From: Halomonas litopenaei
GTDB taxonomy: Bacteria; Pseudomonadota; Gammaproteobacteria; Pseudomonadales; Halomonadaceae
Direction: 5' to 3'
Assembly (NCBI RefSeq): GCF_017303055.1
Contig: NZ_JAEKJT010000003.1
Location: forward strand, 372,001-436,000
Length of the DNA: 64,000 nt
Shown here: positions 39,960-48,871 of the stretch, one piece after another
How the letters are laid out: each line of letters begins with the position of its first letter
Position numbering within the stretch: the first letter of the stretch is position 1
Translations under genes and position numbers: made by a program
The notes under the pieces: model-generated
Database searches by the model: none
Seen by the model: only the letters and a program-made list of their open reading frames with translations
What the model was told of the DNA's origin: nothing

Positions 39960-40498
39960 TTCTCCACCTCCGGCATAATGATGCTCTCCACGTCATCAGC
40001 AGTGATGTAACCGGTGTGGTGGTAGCGAATGATACCGTCTGCGTCCACCAGAAACGTCTCGGGAGCCCCGTAAACGCCGAGATCAAAGCCCAGGCTGCCC
40101 AGCGGATCAAACACGTTGAAGGCAAAAGGGTTACCGAACTGGGTCAGGAACGCCTGCCCCTGCGCACGCTTTTCCGCATCGCTGGCAGCGGTCTCCTTGT
40201 AGTCGACACCGATCAAGCGCACGCCTCGGTCCGCCAGGTCCAGAAGCTGCGGCATTTCCTGGCGACAGGTGGGACACCAGCTGCCCCATACGTTGACCAA
40301 GGTCACCTCTCCCTTGATATCCCCTTCATCCACGCGCTGCTGAGGATTATCCAGCGTGGTCAGCTCGAAGGCGGGAAACTCGCGCGCCATCAGCGCCGAC
40401 TCTCTGTCGAAGGGGTTGATCGACAGCCCCTGATACAGGAAGGCTCCCAACACCAGAAACAGCACCAGTGGCACCAATAGCAGTAACCGTCGTTTCAT
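39950..40498 (-). CDS. ccmG: Thiol:disulphide interchange protein CcmG/DsbE
   Basis: A 182-residue membrane-anchored thioredoxin-like protein with a TM anchor at residues 4-23. The active site WCPTC (Cys75, Cys78) sits in VNVWGSWCPTCRQEM, and the cis-Pro region is GAPETFLVD. It keeps apocytochrome c and CcmH reduced. The ATG overlaps the ccmF stop by 4 bases. Confidence 0.95.
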   Translation of the reverse strand: MKRRLLLLVPLVLFLVLGAFLYQGLSINPFDRESALMAREFPAFELTTLDNPQQRVDEGDIKGEVTLVNVWGSWCPTCRQEMPQLLDLADRGVRLIGVDYKETAASDAEKRAQGQAFLTQFGNPFAFNVFDPLGSLGFDLGVYGAPETFLVDADGIIRYHHTGYITADDVESIIMPEVEKWR

Positions 40499-42534
40499 GC
40501 CCGCACTTCCTTGGAGGTGACCTGACTGGCGCTGACCACGCCGGAGCTGGCCGCACTGCTCGACTCGCGCTCAGGTGCACGGGTGCTGAGCTGGCGTCGA
40601 TAGCGACGGTCCGCCACGGCCATCATGCCGCCTGCCGCCATCAGCAACGCCCCCAGCCACAGCCAGCGAACAAAGGGTTTGATCTGCACCCGCAGCGCCC
40701 AGCTGCCATCGTCAAGCTCTTCGCCCATGGCCACATACAGGTCATGGAACAGTCCCGGACGCAGCGCGACCTGGGTCATCGGCATCCCCCTGGCAATATA
40801 GAGGCGCTTTTCTGGATGCATCTCGAAGCTCCGCGTGGCGCCTTGGCGGGTCACTTCGATGGTCGCGGCATCGGAGACGAAGTTGGGCCCCCTGCGCTCA
40901 TCCAGAGCGGTCATGTGGAAACGGATGCCAGCGACATCGACGCTATCGCCGACATTCATCCGCACATTGCGCTCCACCGAATAGTTGGAGACCAGAGCGA
41001 CACCGACAATCGTGACCGCGAGGCCTAGGTGGCCCAGCACCATGCCCCAGTATGCTGGCGTCAGGCGCTTCACTGCCTGGCGTCGGGAAGCGCCGCGGGA
41101 GGTCTTGTCCCACAGGTCCCGTGCCAGCGACAGCACCAGCCACAGGGCTGCCACCAGGCCAATGGACGCCTTGAGATTCCATGCCCCGGTATAGGCGAGC
41201 GGTGCCAGCACGCCAATGACCAGCGCAGCGGCTCCCGCCAGCCACAGCCGCGACAGCAGCTCGCGACCACTCATGCGCTTCCAGCGGGCGCTGGGCCCCA
41301 GCCCCATGAACACGCATAGCAATACCGTCAACGGCACGAACAAGGCATTGAAGTAGGGCGGCCCCACGCTGATCTTGCCGAGGTTCAGCGCATCCAGCAG
41401 CAGCGGATAGACCGTCCCGAGCAGCACCGTCACCGTCATCACCACCAGCAGGATATTGTTGACCAGCAACAGCGCATCCCGAGACAGCCAATTGAATCCG
41501 CCTGGCTGGCTGACCCGCGGCGCACGCAGGGCAAAGATCAGCAACGACAGGCCGACGGTGATACCCAGCAGGACCAGGATGAACAGTCCCCGCGACGGGT
41601 CATTGGCAAAGGCATGGACCGAGGTCAGAACGCCGGAGCGGACCAGGAAGGTCCCCATCAACGATAGCGAGAAGGTGGTGATCGCCAGCAATACCGTCCA
41701 GCTCTTGAAGGTCCCGCGCTTTTCGGTCACCGCCAGCGAATGGATCAACGCAGTGCCGGCCAGCCACGGCAGCAGGGAGGCATTTTCCACCGGGTCCCAG
41801 AACCACCAGCCGCCCCAGCCCAATTCGTAGTACGCCCACCAGCTGCCGAGGGCGATGCCGACCGTGAGGAAAGCCCAGGCGATGTTGGTCCAGGGTCTCA
41901 CCCAACGGGTCCAGGCGCTGTCGAGACGCCCCCCCAGCAGGGCCGCAATGGCAAAGGCAAAGACCACGCTGAAACCGACATAGCCCATGTACAGCATCGG
42001 CGGATGAATGATCAGGCCGACGTCCTGCAGCAGCGGATTGAGGTCTGCACCGTCCGCCGGAATATTGGGCAGCGAGCGCTCGAATGGGTTGGACGTGATC
42101 AGCACGAAGGCCAGAAAGCCGACGCTGACCAGTCCCATCACTCCCAGCACCCGCGCCACCATGTCAGGCGGCAGGCGACCCGAGAAGCAACCGACCGCGA
42201 AGGTCCAGATTCCCAGGATAAGGCTCCACAGCAGGACCGAGCCCTCGTGGTTGCCCCACACCGCGCTGAACTTGTAATACCAGGGCAGCAACGAATTGGC
42301 GTTGTTGGCCACGTTGACCACGCTGAAGTCATCCAGCAGGTAGCTGGCTGTCAGGCAGCCGTAGGCGATCAGCAGAAAGGCCAGCTGGCCGGCCGCCATG
42401 GGCCTGGCATAGGCCATCCACAAGGGACGTCGCGTGGCAGCCCCCGCCAGAGGCAGCACCGCTTGCACCACTGCCATCAACAGCGCGATAACCAGCGCAT
42501 AGTGTCCGATCTCGGGGATCATCTTGATCAGCAT
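40495..42534 (-). CDS. ccmF: Haem lyase subunit CcmF
   Basis: A 679-residue polytopic membrane protein with about 14-15 helices. The haem-handling WWD motif is GWGGWWFWDPVENASLLPW (about residue 230), preceded by the GNHEGS segment near residue 95. AAGGTGATGTC is the ribosome binding site before the ATG at 42534. CcmF with CcmH and CcmI ligates haem to apocytochrome c on the periplasmic side. Confidence 0.96.
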   Translation of the reverse strand: MLIKMIPEIGHYALVIALLMAVVQAVLPLAGAATRRPLWMAYARPMAAGQLAFLLIAYGCLTASYLLDDFSVVNVANNANSLLPWYYKFSAVWGNHEGSVLLWSLILGIWTFAVGCFSGRLPPDMVARVLGVMGLVSVGFLAFVLITSNPFERSLPNIPADGADLNPLLQDVGLIIHPPMLYMGYVGFSVVFAFAIAALLGGRLDSAWTRWVRPWTNIAWAFLTVGIALGSWWAYYELGWGGWWFWDPVENASLLPWLAGTALIHSLAVTEKRGTFKSWTVLLAITTFSLSLMGTFLVRSGVLTSVHAFANDPSRGLFILVLLGITVGLSLLIFALRAPRVSQPGGFNWLSRDALLLVNNILLVVMTVTVLLGTVYPLLLDALNLGKISVGPPYFNALFVPLTVLLCVFMGLGPSARWKRMSGRELLSRLWLAGAAALVIGVLAPLAYTGAWNLKASIGLVAALWLVLSLARDLWDKTSRGASRRQAVKRLTPAYWGMVLGHLGLAVTIVGVALVSNYSVERNVRMNVGDSVDVAGIRFHMTALDERRGPNFVSDAATIEVTRQGATRSFEMHPEKRLYIARGMPMTQVALRPGLFHDLYVAMGEELDDGSWALRVQIKPFVRWLWLGALLMAAGGMMAVADRRYRRQLSTRAPERESSSAASSGVVSASQVTSKEVRA

Positions 42535-42564
42535 GACATCACCTTGGTCTGCCCGGTCTGTGCG

Positions 42565-43035
42565 TCACTGGGGGGAACCCGGCGCGGCTTGCTTGTAGTC
42601 GGCGGGCGAATAGCCGGCCTTTTCAAGCGCCTCGGCAACCTCGGGCGGCATGTAGTTCTCGTCGTGCTTCGCCAGTACCTTGTCGGCAGCGATGATGCCA
42701 TCACCGGTCAATTTACCGACCACCACGACCCCCTGCCCTTCGCGAAACAGGTCCGGCAGAATGCCGCTGTAGCGCACTTCAACGTCGTCGACATAGTCAG
42801 TGACCACGAAGCTGACGTCCAGACTGTCGCTATCACGCCGCACGCTGCCTTCCTTGACCATGCCTCCGGCACGCAGCTGGCGGTCGACGGGAGCTTCTCC
42901 CGCGGCAATCTGCACTGGACTGAAGAAGAGATTGATATTGGAGCGCAACGCATACAGCGTCAGCCCCACCGCCACCGCACACAGCGCCACCAGACCGAGC
43001 ACCAGCAACATCCGGTTTCGACGCTTAGCCCTCAT
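42565..43035 (-). CDS. ccmE: Haem chaperone CcmE
   Basis: A 156-residue single-TM protein (about residues 9-30) with a periplasmic OB fold. His124 in [10 protein letters not shown] is the covalent haem-binding residue, and Tyr128 completes the HxxxY motif of the classical (non-Cys) type. It receives haem from the CcmABCD complex and passes it to CcmF. It overlaps the ccmD 3' end by 11 bases. Confidence 0.95.
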   Translation of the reverse strand: MRAKRRNRMLLVLGLVALCAVAVGLTLYALRSNINLFFSPVQIAAGEAPVDRQLRAGGMVKEGSVRRDSDSLDVSFVVTDYVDDVEVRYSGILPDLFREGQGVVVVGKLTGDGIIAADKVLAKHDENYMPPEVAEALEKAGYSPADYKQAAPGSPQ

Positions 43036-43234
43036 GACGACCCTCCGTGGACTTCAGCGCCGCGGCGCCTTCTCGCCTGAGTCGACGACGCAGGGTGCGC
43101 CGAACGTCACGACTTTCACCGCATACCAGCAACACGCTAAGCAGCAACACACCCAGGGTGGCACCCCAGGCCGTCCAGACGTAGGGGCCATGGGAGCCCA
43201 TCTGCCACAACTCAGCCAATGATTCGAATGCCAT
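43025..43234 (-). CDS. ccmD: Haem exporter accessory protein CcmD
   Basis: A 69-residue small membrane protein. [20 protein letters not shown] is the characteristic CcmD start, with one TM at about 20-40 and a basic tail. The ATG at 43234 is preferred (GGAGG 7 bases upstream, TGATG overlap with ccmC); a GTG one codon earlier is an alternative. CcmD stabilises the CcmC-CcmE interaction. Confidence 0.9.
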   Translation of the reverse strand: MAFESLAELWQMGSHGPYVWTAWGATLGVLLLSVLLVCGESRDVRRTLRRRLRREGAAALKSTEGRHEG

Positions 43235-43974
43235 CACGCATCCTCCTTGAACAGCTCCTTGACCCAGCGCTTGCTGCCTTCGCGGCGTAGAATTTCAGTG
43301 CGCGTACGGGTCAGGGTGAAAGCGGCAAAAAAGGCATAGAAACCCAGCACCATGATCAACAGCGGTAGCCACATCTCGGTAGGCATGGCCGGCCGTTCGG
43401 TGAGGGTGAAGCTGGCCGGCTGATGCAGCGTGTTCCACCACTCCACCGAGTACTTGATGATCGGAATGTTGATTACTCCGACCATGGCCAGCACCGAGGC
43501 CGCCTTCGAGCCACTTAGTGGACGCGGGAAGGCGCGCCGGATCAACATCACGCCCACGTACAGGAACAGCAGAATCAGCATCGAGGTCAGGCGCGCGTCC
43601 CACTGCCACCAGGTGCCCCAGGTCGGCTTGCCCCAGACGGAGCCTGACAGCAGCGCAATCGCGGTCATGGCGGCGCCCAGGGGCGCCATCATCGCCGCGG
43701 CCATGTCGGCGATCTTGACCTTCCAGACCATGAACACGAAGCCTGACGCGGCCAAGGCGATAAAGATCGACTGGGCCAGAAACGCCGCCGGCACGTGGAC
43801 GTAGATGATGCGAAAGCTGTTGCCCTGCTGGTAGTCGGATGGCGCAAACGCCAGCCCCCAGACGCTCCCCACCACAATCAACGCCAGCGCCAGGCCCCAG
43901 CACCATGGTGCCAGCCTGGCCGCGATGCCGTAGAACCAGCGCGGCGACCCCAGTTTGTGAAAGAAGGCCCACAT
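43234..43974 (-). CDS. ccmC: Haem exporter protein CcmC
   Basis: A 246-residue protein with six helices. The WWD-type motif appears as [13 protein letters not shown] (about residue 120), and two conserved His lie in [11 protein letters not shown] (about 60) and in the loop before helix 6 ([10 protein letters not shown]). CcmC loads haem onto CcmE. It begins 50 bases after ccmB. Confidence 0.95.
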   Translation of the reverse strand: MWAFFHKLGSPRWFYGIAARLAPWCWGLALALIVVGSVWGLAFAPSDYQQGNSFRIIYVHVPAAFLAQSIFIALAASGFVFMVWKVKIADMAAAMMAPLGAAMTAIALLSGSVWGKPTWGTWWQWDARLTSMLILLFLYVGVMLIRRAFPRPLSGSKAASVLAMVGVINIPIIKYSVEWWNTLHQPASFTLTERPAMPTEMWLPLLIMVLGFYAFFAAFTLTRTRTEILRREGSKRWVKELFKEDA

Positions 43975-44024
43975 GAGCGTTGTACCTCGATCAAGCGTGA
44001 AATCGTGACGCCGACATCAGCGCA

Positions 44025-44759
44025 TCAGCCATGCACGCTGATGCGCAGTGACGCGGCAATCGCCAACGGTGCACTGGCCAGTGCCAGCGCCAGCATGGCG
44101 CCGATCACCGCCAGGTGAGGCAGCCACTCGCCCCCCGACAGCGCCGCCCCCATGGCTCCTGTACCGAAGATCAGGACCGGCATGAACAATGGCAGCACCA
44201 ACAGCGACAACAGCATGCCTCCGCGGGCCAACCCTACCGTCAATCCGGCGCCAATGGCCCCGATCAGGCTGATGCAGCCGCTGCCCACGGCCAGGGTGAC
44301 ACTCAAGGCCAGGTAGCTGCCCTGGGGCAAGGCCAGCAGCACTCCCAGCAACGGGGCCATCAGTGCCAGCGGCAGACCTGTGGTCAGCCAGTGCACCAGC
44401 ACCTTCGCCACCACCAACAGTGACAGCGGGTGGGGAGCCAGCAACAGCTGCTCCAGCGTGCCGTCTTCATAATCCGCGCGGAACAATCCATCCAGCGACA
44501 GCAGCGCGGACAGCAAAGCCGCCACCCACAGCACGCCGGGGGCTATCCAGGCCAGACGCTCCGGTTCCGGTGAAATTCCCAGGGGAAACAAGGTGATGAC
44601 CATGGCGAAGAACACCAGCGGGGTTAGCGCGTCAGCGGGACGCCTGGCCACGCCGACGAGATCTCGCTGAAAGGTCGCCCATAGCGCCATTCCCAGCCCC
44701 GCGCCGGCCTCCTTGACCGCCACCACCGCGGGCTCGACGTCAGTGGAACAAGCGCTCAT
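44025..44759 (-). CDS. ccmB: Haem exporter membrane subunit CcmB
   Basis: A 244-residue ABC-transporter permease with six helices. Typical sequence is RRPADALTPLVFFAMVITLFPLGISPEP (about 40-67), then DYEDGTLEQLLLAP. It overlaps the ccmA stop by 4 bases. A slightly extended N terminus of about 20 residues precedes the conserved region, so a shorter start is possible. Confidence 0.94.
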   Translation of the reverse strand: MSACSTDVEPAVVAVKEAGAGLGMALWATFQRDLVGVARRPADALTPLVFFAMVITLFPLGISPEPERLAWIAPGVLWVAALLSALLSLDGLFRADYEDGTLEQLLLAPHPLSLLVVAKVLVHWLTTGLPLALMAPLLGVLLALPQGSYLALSVTLAVGSGCISLIGAIGAGLTVGLARGGMLLSLLVLPLFMPVLIFGTGAMGAALSGGEWLPHLAVIGAMLALALASAPLAIAASLRISVHG

Positions 44760-45397
44760 GCCACCTCCCGGGCTGGGCCTGACAGGGACAGCCTGCGCAG
44801 ACCAGGCACATTGGCCAGGGCATGATGGGTGGTGACCAGTACGGCACCGCCCCGGCCGGCGTGCTCGACCAGACGCTGCTCCAGCGCCGACACGCCATCG
44901 ACGTCAATGGCCGTGAAAGGCTCATCCAGAATCCACAGTGGATGACGACTGAGCACAAGGCGGGCCAAGGTCACTCGGCGTTGCTGTCCAGCTGACAGCT
45001 GGGAGGCCACCACATCCTCGAAGCCCGCCAGGCCGACCTCGGCCAGTGCCGCGCCAAGCTCGCGATCGCTACATCGGTGACCTGCCAAGGCCTGATACCA
45101 GCGCAGGTTTTCCATCGCCGTCAGGTGGGCCTTGATACCCGGCGCGTGGCCAAGGTAGAGCAGATTGGCCAGCAAGTCGGCGCGTGCCTTGGGCAGCGCT
45201 CTGCCGTCCCATAACACCTGCCCTTCCACGTCACTGATCTGGCCGCACAGCACCTTCAGCAGCGTCGTCTTGCCGCTGCCGTTGGGGCCCTCGATCCGCA
45301 GAACGTCGCCTGCCCCGAGAATGAGGTCGAGCCCATGAAACAGCCAGCGACCGTCGCGCTCACAGGCCAGTTGTCGGGCTTCAAGACACAGACGCAA
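44756..45397 (-). CDS. ccmA: Haem exporter ATP-binding subunit CcmA
   Basis: A 213-residue ABC ATPase. Walker A is GPNGSGKTT, the signature is QLSAGQQRR, and Walker B is LWILDEPFTAID. The start is uncertain: a TTG at 45397 (LRLCLEARQLACERD) has GGAG 6 bases upstream and gives the normal family length; a GTG at 45409 is an alternative. The open frame extends further to 45661 but that part crosses the divergent SOS-box promoter and is not protein-like. First gene of the ccm operon. Confidence 0.92.
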   Translation of the reverse strand: MRLCLEARQLACERDGRWLFHGLDLILGAGDVLRIEGPNGSGKTTLLKVLCGQISDVEGQVLWDGRALPKARADLLANLLYLGHAPGIKAHLTAMENLRWYQALAGHRCSDRELGAALAEVGLAGFEDVVASQLSAGQQRRVTLARLVLSRHPLWILDEPFTAIDVDGVSALEQRLVEHAGRGGAVLVTTHHALANVPGLRRLSLSGPAREVA

Positions 45398-45534
45398 AGG
45401 GCACTCCACTGCCAGGACCGAGAGGGGGAAAACACGCACAGACTTTACACCGATTGCCACATCCGAACCAGACAGCCGGCCCCCCGTACCAGCGCAATCG
45501 CACAGCCAATGCACCTTTCGTTGATCCATGGCAC

Positions 45535-45562
45535 TTGCGCGAACGCTAGGCCCTGCTATCTT
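45535..45562 (+). promoter_or_regulatory. Promoter for the LexA-like gene
   Basis: TTGCGC (45535-45540), a 16-base spacer and TATCTT (45557-45562), with an upstream TGC extension. The predicted start of transcription falls at the left edge of the SOS box. Confidence 0.4.
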
Positions 45563-45569
45563 TCTCGTG

Positions 45570-45589
45570 TACTGTATGAATCGACAGTA
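45570..45589. promoter_or_regulatory. LexA (SOS) box upstream of the LexA-like gene
   Basis: TACTGTATGAATCGACAGTA has both perfect half-sites of the consensus TACTGTATATATATACAGTA. It is nearly identical to the box before recA in this window (60748-60767). It lies 90 bases before the start at 45679. Confidence 0.9.
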
Positions 45590-45678
45590 TCCAGTATGAC
45601 CCGCCGCCGGAGCCCAGCCCGCGCCGCACTTCCGTACCCGTGACAGCCCGACCCTTACCACCAGGGAGACACCGTGCC

Positions 45679-46152
45679 ATGGATATCGCGACCTGCCAGT
45701 TCCTTCAACGCCTGCCCAACCTGCCCATCGCCGACAGCTGGGAGCCCATTGACACCCCCGATGCGCTGGTGGACATCCCCCTGCTGGGACATGTCTCCGC
45801 CGGGATGCCCATCGAAGCCTGCCTCGACAACGCGACTCTGCAGGTGCCTTCGCGCATGGTGCGTCGCAACACCTACGCGCTGAAGGTGTGCGGCAACTCG
45901 ATGATCGATTGCAATATCTTCGACGGCGATGTGATCATTATCGAACGCCAGGAAAGCGCCGAGAACGGCGAAACCGCGGTGGTGATGATCAATGACCAGG
46001 AGGTCACCCTGAAAAAGCTGTACATCGAGAAGAATGGCGTGCGGCTTCAGCCCGCCAACGAGACTATGCCGCCCATCTACCTGAAAAACAGTGACATTCG
46101 GGTGCTTGGACTGGTGATGGGCGTGGCTCGCCAGGCAGAACTGGTTGCCTGA
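45679..46152 (+). CDS. LexA/UmuD-like S24 serine protease-domain protein lacking a DNA-binding domain
   Basis: A 157-residue protein that aligns with the C-terminal half of LexA. The self-cleavage site is SAGMP (Ala41-Gly42). Catalytic Ser74 lies in CGNSMIDCNIFDGD and Lys112 in EVTLKKL, 38 residues apart (37 in LexA and UmuD). No helix-turn-helix precedes it; only about 35 residues do. An SOS box lies upstream, so it should be DNA-damage inducible. It is followed not by umuC but by an IMPACT family gene (TGATG overlap). It could be a UmuD-like regulator or a decoy substrate for RecA. ATG at 45679 has GGGAG 10 bases upstream; a GTG at 45640 has none. Confidence 0.75.
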   Translation: MDIATCQFLQRLPNLPIADSWEPIDTPDALVDIPLLGHVSAGMPIEACLDNATLQVPSRMVRRNTYALKVCGNSMIDCNIFDGDVIIIERQESAENGETAVVMINDQEVTLKKLYIEKNGVRLQPANETMPPIYLKNSDIRVLGLVMGVARQAELVA

Positions 46153-46802
46153 TGCGCTACCCGATACCGGATCTCGCGGCAGGCGAATGGCACGTGGCGG
46201 AAATTGAGGTGGAAAAAAGCCGCTTCATCACCTGGGTGGCTCACGCCCCTGATGTGGACGCTTTCAATGTGCTGCTGGCCGGGGCCCGGCGACAGCACCC
46301 CAATGCCAGCCACCACTGCAGCGCCTATCTGGCTGGCCCTCCCGGCGAGCAGGTCCACATCGGCTTTTCCGACGACGGCGAGCCAGGCGGCACCGCGGGA
46401 CGTCCCATGTTCCAGGCGCTGGAGGGTGACGGAATCGGCCAGACCGCGGCGGTGGTGATTCGCTACTTTGGCGGCACCAAGTTGGGCACTGGCGGACTGG
46501 CGCGGGCGTACACCCAGGCCCTGGTCAAGGCCCTGGAGACACTGCCCAGGCGCGAATGCGTTGAGCGCCGCCAGGTGCGTATCCAGGTCGACTTTGCGGG
46601 CGAAGCCGACGCGCGCCAGTGGTGTGAGTCCCGGCACATTCCTGTCGACGCGGTCGACTACGCGGCCGAAGGCGTCAGTCTGACCCTGGGCTGGCCCACT
46701 GAAGCGCCCGTGGACCTGAGTGAGTTGAGCACCCGCCTCAAGGGACGCATCGCCATTGCCCGGGACGACGACCTGAACAACGAGCAAAACGACACGGCCT
46801 AG
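46152..46802 (+). CDS. yigZ: IMPACT-family protein (YigZ-like)
   Basis: A 216-residue protein. The conserved N-terminal domain contains EIEVEKSRFITW, the central FSDDGEPGGTAGRPM and VVIRYFGGTKLGTGGLARAYT, the hallmark of the YigZ/IMPACT family. A small ferredoxin-like C-terminal domain follows. Members bind RNA or ribosomes, but the bacterial role is not settled. The ATG overlaps the preceding stop (TGATG), so it is probably co-transcribed from the SOS-boxed promoter. Confidence 0.9.
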   Translation: MRYPIPDLAAGEWHVAEIEVEKSRFITWVAHAPDVDAFNVLLAGARRQHPNASHHCSAYLAGPPGEQVHIGFSDDGEPGGTAGRPMFQALEGDGIGQTAAVVIRYFGGTKLGTGGLARAYTQALVKALETLPRRECVERRQVRIQVDFAGEADARQWCESRHIPVDAVDYAAEGVSLTLGWPTEAPVDLSELSTRLKGRIAIARDDDLNNEQNDTA

Positions 46803-46934
46803 GCCCCTCGCCGTCCGACGGTTTGGCTCATGCCCTGTCAACGCGCCCTATCCATTTGCCCACGCATGCGCCCCTCATACGTGCACACCCAACCTATGCA
46901 CACCTCGTGTTGGCACACCAAGGTGGTGACACGC

Positions 46935-48668
46935 CTATGCATGGGCAGGGGCTGATGCAGCCCCGATGTAGCGCTTGCGCTTGTCCGCCTTGAGCCGCGC
47001 CACATCCACCACCACCAGGCCGTCGATGCAGTAGCCAAACGCCGTGTCGACGCCAAAGGCCTTGAACGACACCCCGCCAGGCTCAGCGACATCGACATAC
47101 TGCTTGTAGAGTGCGGGCACACCCGCCCCCATGGTCTGAAGCGCGGCCTTGAGGCGCAAGAAATCCTCTGCCACATCATTGCCATCAAACAGGCGATCCG
47201 CCTCTTCGCGCCCGGCGCGGGACAGTGGGCAGACCGCCTTGGCCCGAATCAGGCTGTCGCCATCGGCATGGTAGTGCCGGTAGTAGCTGACCAGCAGGTC
47301 CTTGGCCAGCGGTGGCAAATGGTTGGGTATGGTGACGGGGCCAAACATCCAGCGCACCTCTGGATGGTGGCGAAGATAGGCGCCTAATCCGTGCCACAGG
47401 TAATCCAGACTGCGCCGTCCCCAGTAGCGTGGCTGGACGAAACTGCGGCCCAGTTCCAGCCCATGGCGCCACTGCTCCCAGGGCGCCTGGTCGAGATGAA
47501 AGATGGTCGCACTGTAAAGCCCCTCGATGCCGATGCTGTCGAGGATGTGGCCCACATCCCCCAAGCGGTAGGCCCCGGCGATTTCCAGATCGCGGTCATC
47601 CCACAGCACCAGATGACGATAGTGCTCGTCGTATTCGTCCAGGTCGCGCTTCTTGCCCGTCCCTTCACCGACACGGCGAAAGGCAATCTCCCGCAGCCGT
47701 CCGATTTCCCGCATGACGGCGGAATCTGGCTGGTGCTCAAACAACAGAATCTGCTTGCCATCCGGGGTCTTACCCAGCACCTCGGCCTGCGCCAGCTCTT
47801 CGCGCAGGTGCTGGCGGTTCTCGGGATGCGCGATCCCCGCCTCGCTGACAAACACCCCCTTCTTGCCGCGCCCCAACCGATAGATATGCTTGCGCAGCAG
47901 CTTCAGCTTCGCCTGAGTCGCCAGGTCGTCTCGATCAAACCGAGCCAGCGGAATTTCGCCGCCGATCTTGATCGTGATATGGCGCCCCTGCTGGCGAAAC
48001 ATCTCGTTGGGTAGCAGCAAGGTCCCCAGCGGGGAGTACAGCGACGTCAGGGAGTAGAACAGCGGAGAGTTTCTGCCGCCCACATGCACCGGCAGGATGG
48101 GCGCGTTGGTGCGCCGCGCCGCATGCAGGAAACCAGACAGCCAGTTGCCATCCCGGATGCCTCCAGGACCTGCCCGAGAGACCTCCCCCGCGGGAAACAC
48201 GATCACTGCCTGCTCATCGTCCAGGGCGTCGACGATACCCTGCAGGCTCTTGCGGAAACCGCGGCGAGACAGGTTGTCCACCGGCAACAGCAGCGGCGCC
48301 AGGGGAGACAGCTGCATCAGCAGGTCGTTGGCGATGATTTTTACATCCGGCCTCACGTCCGCCACCATGCGCACCAGGGCAAGGCCATCAAGGGCGCCCA
48401 GTGGATGATTGGCCACGATGACGACCCGACCGGCCACCGGAATGTTGTCTCGATCTCGCGACGACAGCGAATAGCCGAAATTCAGGTGATCAAGCACCGC
48501 ATCGATAAACTCGAGCCCACCGGCACGCCGATGCTGCTTGAGGAAGGCATTGATCTCACGCTCGTGTACCAGACGCTTGAGGCCGGACATCAACAGCTGT
48601 CGTCCCCAACGAGGCCAGCCCCCGACCTTCGGCGCCTTGGCCAGCAGAGCCTTCTCTACATCGATCAT
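46935..48668 (-). CDS. Bifunctional acyltransferase, possible ornithine-lipid synthase (OlsF-like)
   Basis: A 577-residue protein. The N-terminal half is a PlsC-type lysophospholipid acyltransferase with VIVANHPLGALDG (about residue 85) and FPAGEVSR (about 160). The C-terminal half (about 310-560) resembles the OlsB/hemolysin-type GNAT acyltransferases, with REIAFRRVGEGTGKKRDLDEYD and LGRSFVQPRYWGRRSL. This domain order matches the bifunctional OlsF enzymes that make ornithine lipids, but substrate cannot be proven by reading. AGGGGGA places the start at the ATG at 48668, two codons after another ATG. Confidence 0.72.
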   Translation of the reverse strand: MIDVEKALLAKAPKVGGWPRWGRQLLMSGLKRLVHEREINAFLKQHRRAGGLEFIDAVLDHLNFGYSLSSRDRDNIPVAGRVVIVANHPLGALDGLALVRMVADVRPDVKIIANDLLMQLSPLAPLLLPVDNLSRRGFRKSLQGIVDALDDEQAVIVFPAGEVSRAGPGGIRDGNWLSGFLHAARRTNAPILPVHVGGRNSPLFYSLTSLYSPLGTLLLPNEMFRQQGRHITIKIGGEIPLARFDRDDLATQAKLKLLRKHIYRLGRGKKGVFVSEAGIAHPENRQHLREELAQAEVLGKTPDGKQILLFEHQPDSAVMREIGRLREIAFRRVGEGTGKKRDLDEYDEHYRHLVLWDDRDLEIAGAYRLGDVGHILDSIGIEGLYSATIFHLDQAPWEQWRHGLELGRSFVQPRYWGRRSLDYLWHGLGAYLRHHPEVRWMFGPVTIPNHLPPLAKDLLVSYYRHYHADGDSLIRAKAVCPLSRAGREEADRLFDGNDVAEDFLRLKAALQTMGAGVPALYKQYVDVAEPGGVSFKAFGVDTAFGYCIDGLVVVDVARLKADKRKRYIGAASAPAHA

Positions 48669-48772
48669 GCGCATTCCCCCTGACGTGTCGAACGTCAGAC
48701 TAGGAAGCGAGCATGACAGAAGCGTGGCGATTCGATGTTGAGCGGATGACGTGCCCGACGCAGCTGAACGGC

Positions 48773-48815
48773 AAAAGCATGCGGCGCCCCCACCTTTCAG
48801 CAGGGGCGCCGCATG
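48773..48815 (-). terminator. Intrinsic terminator of oadGAB
   Basis: A 13-base perfect stem, CATGCGGCGCCCC / GGGGCGCCGCATG (48778-48790 and 48803-48815), is followed on the minus strand by CTTTT. It lies 57 bases after the oadB stop. Confidence 0.75.
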
Positions 48816-48871
48816 TGGCTGCCAGGATCAGACGTCACGCCGACCCTGGGCATATGGCGTAGTGCTGGAAC

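Noticed and set aside
44756..45661. 301-residue CcmA starting at 45661
   Set aside because: The extra 88 residues cross the divergent SOS-box promoter, and CcmA is normally about 210 residues.
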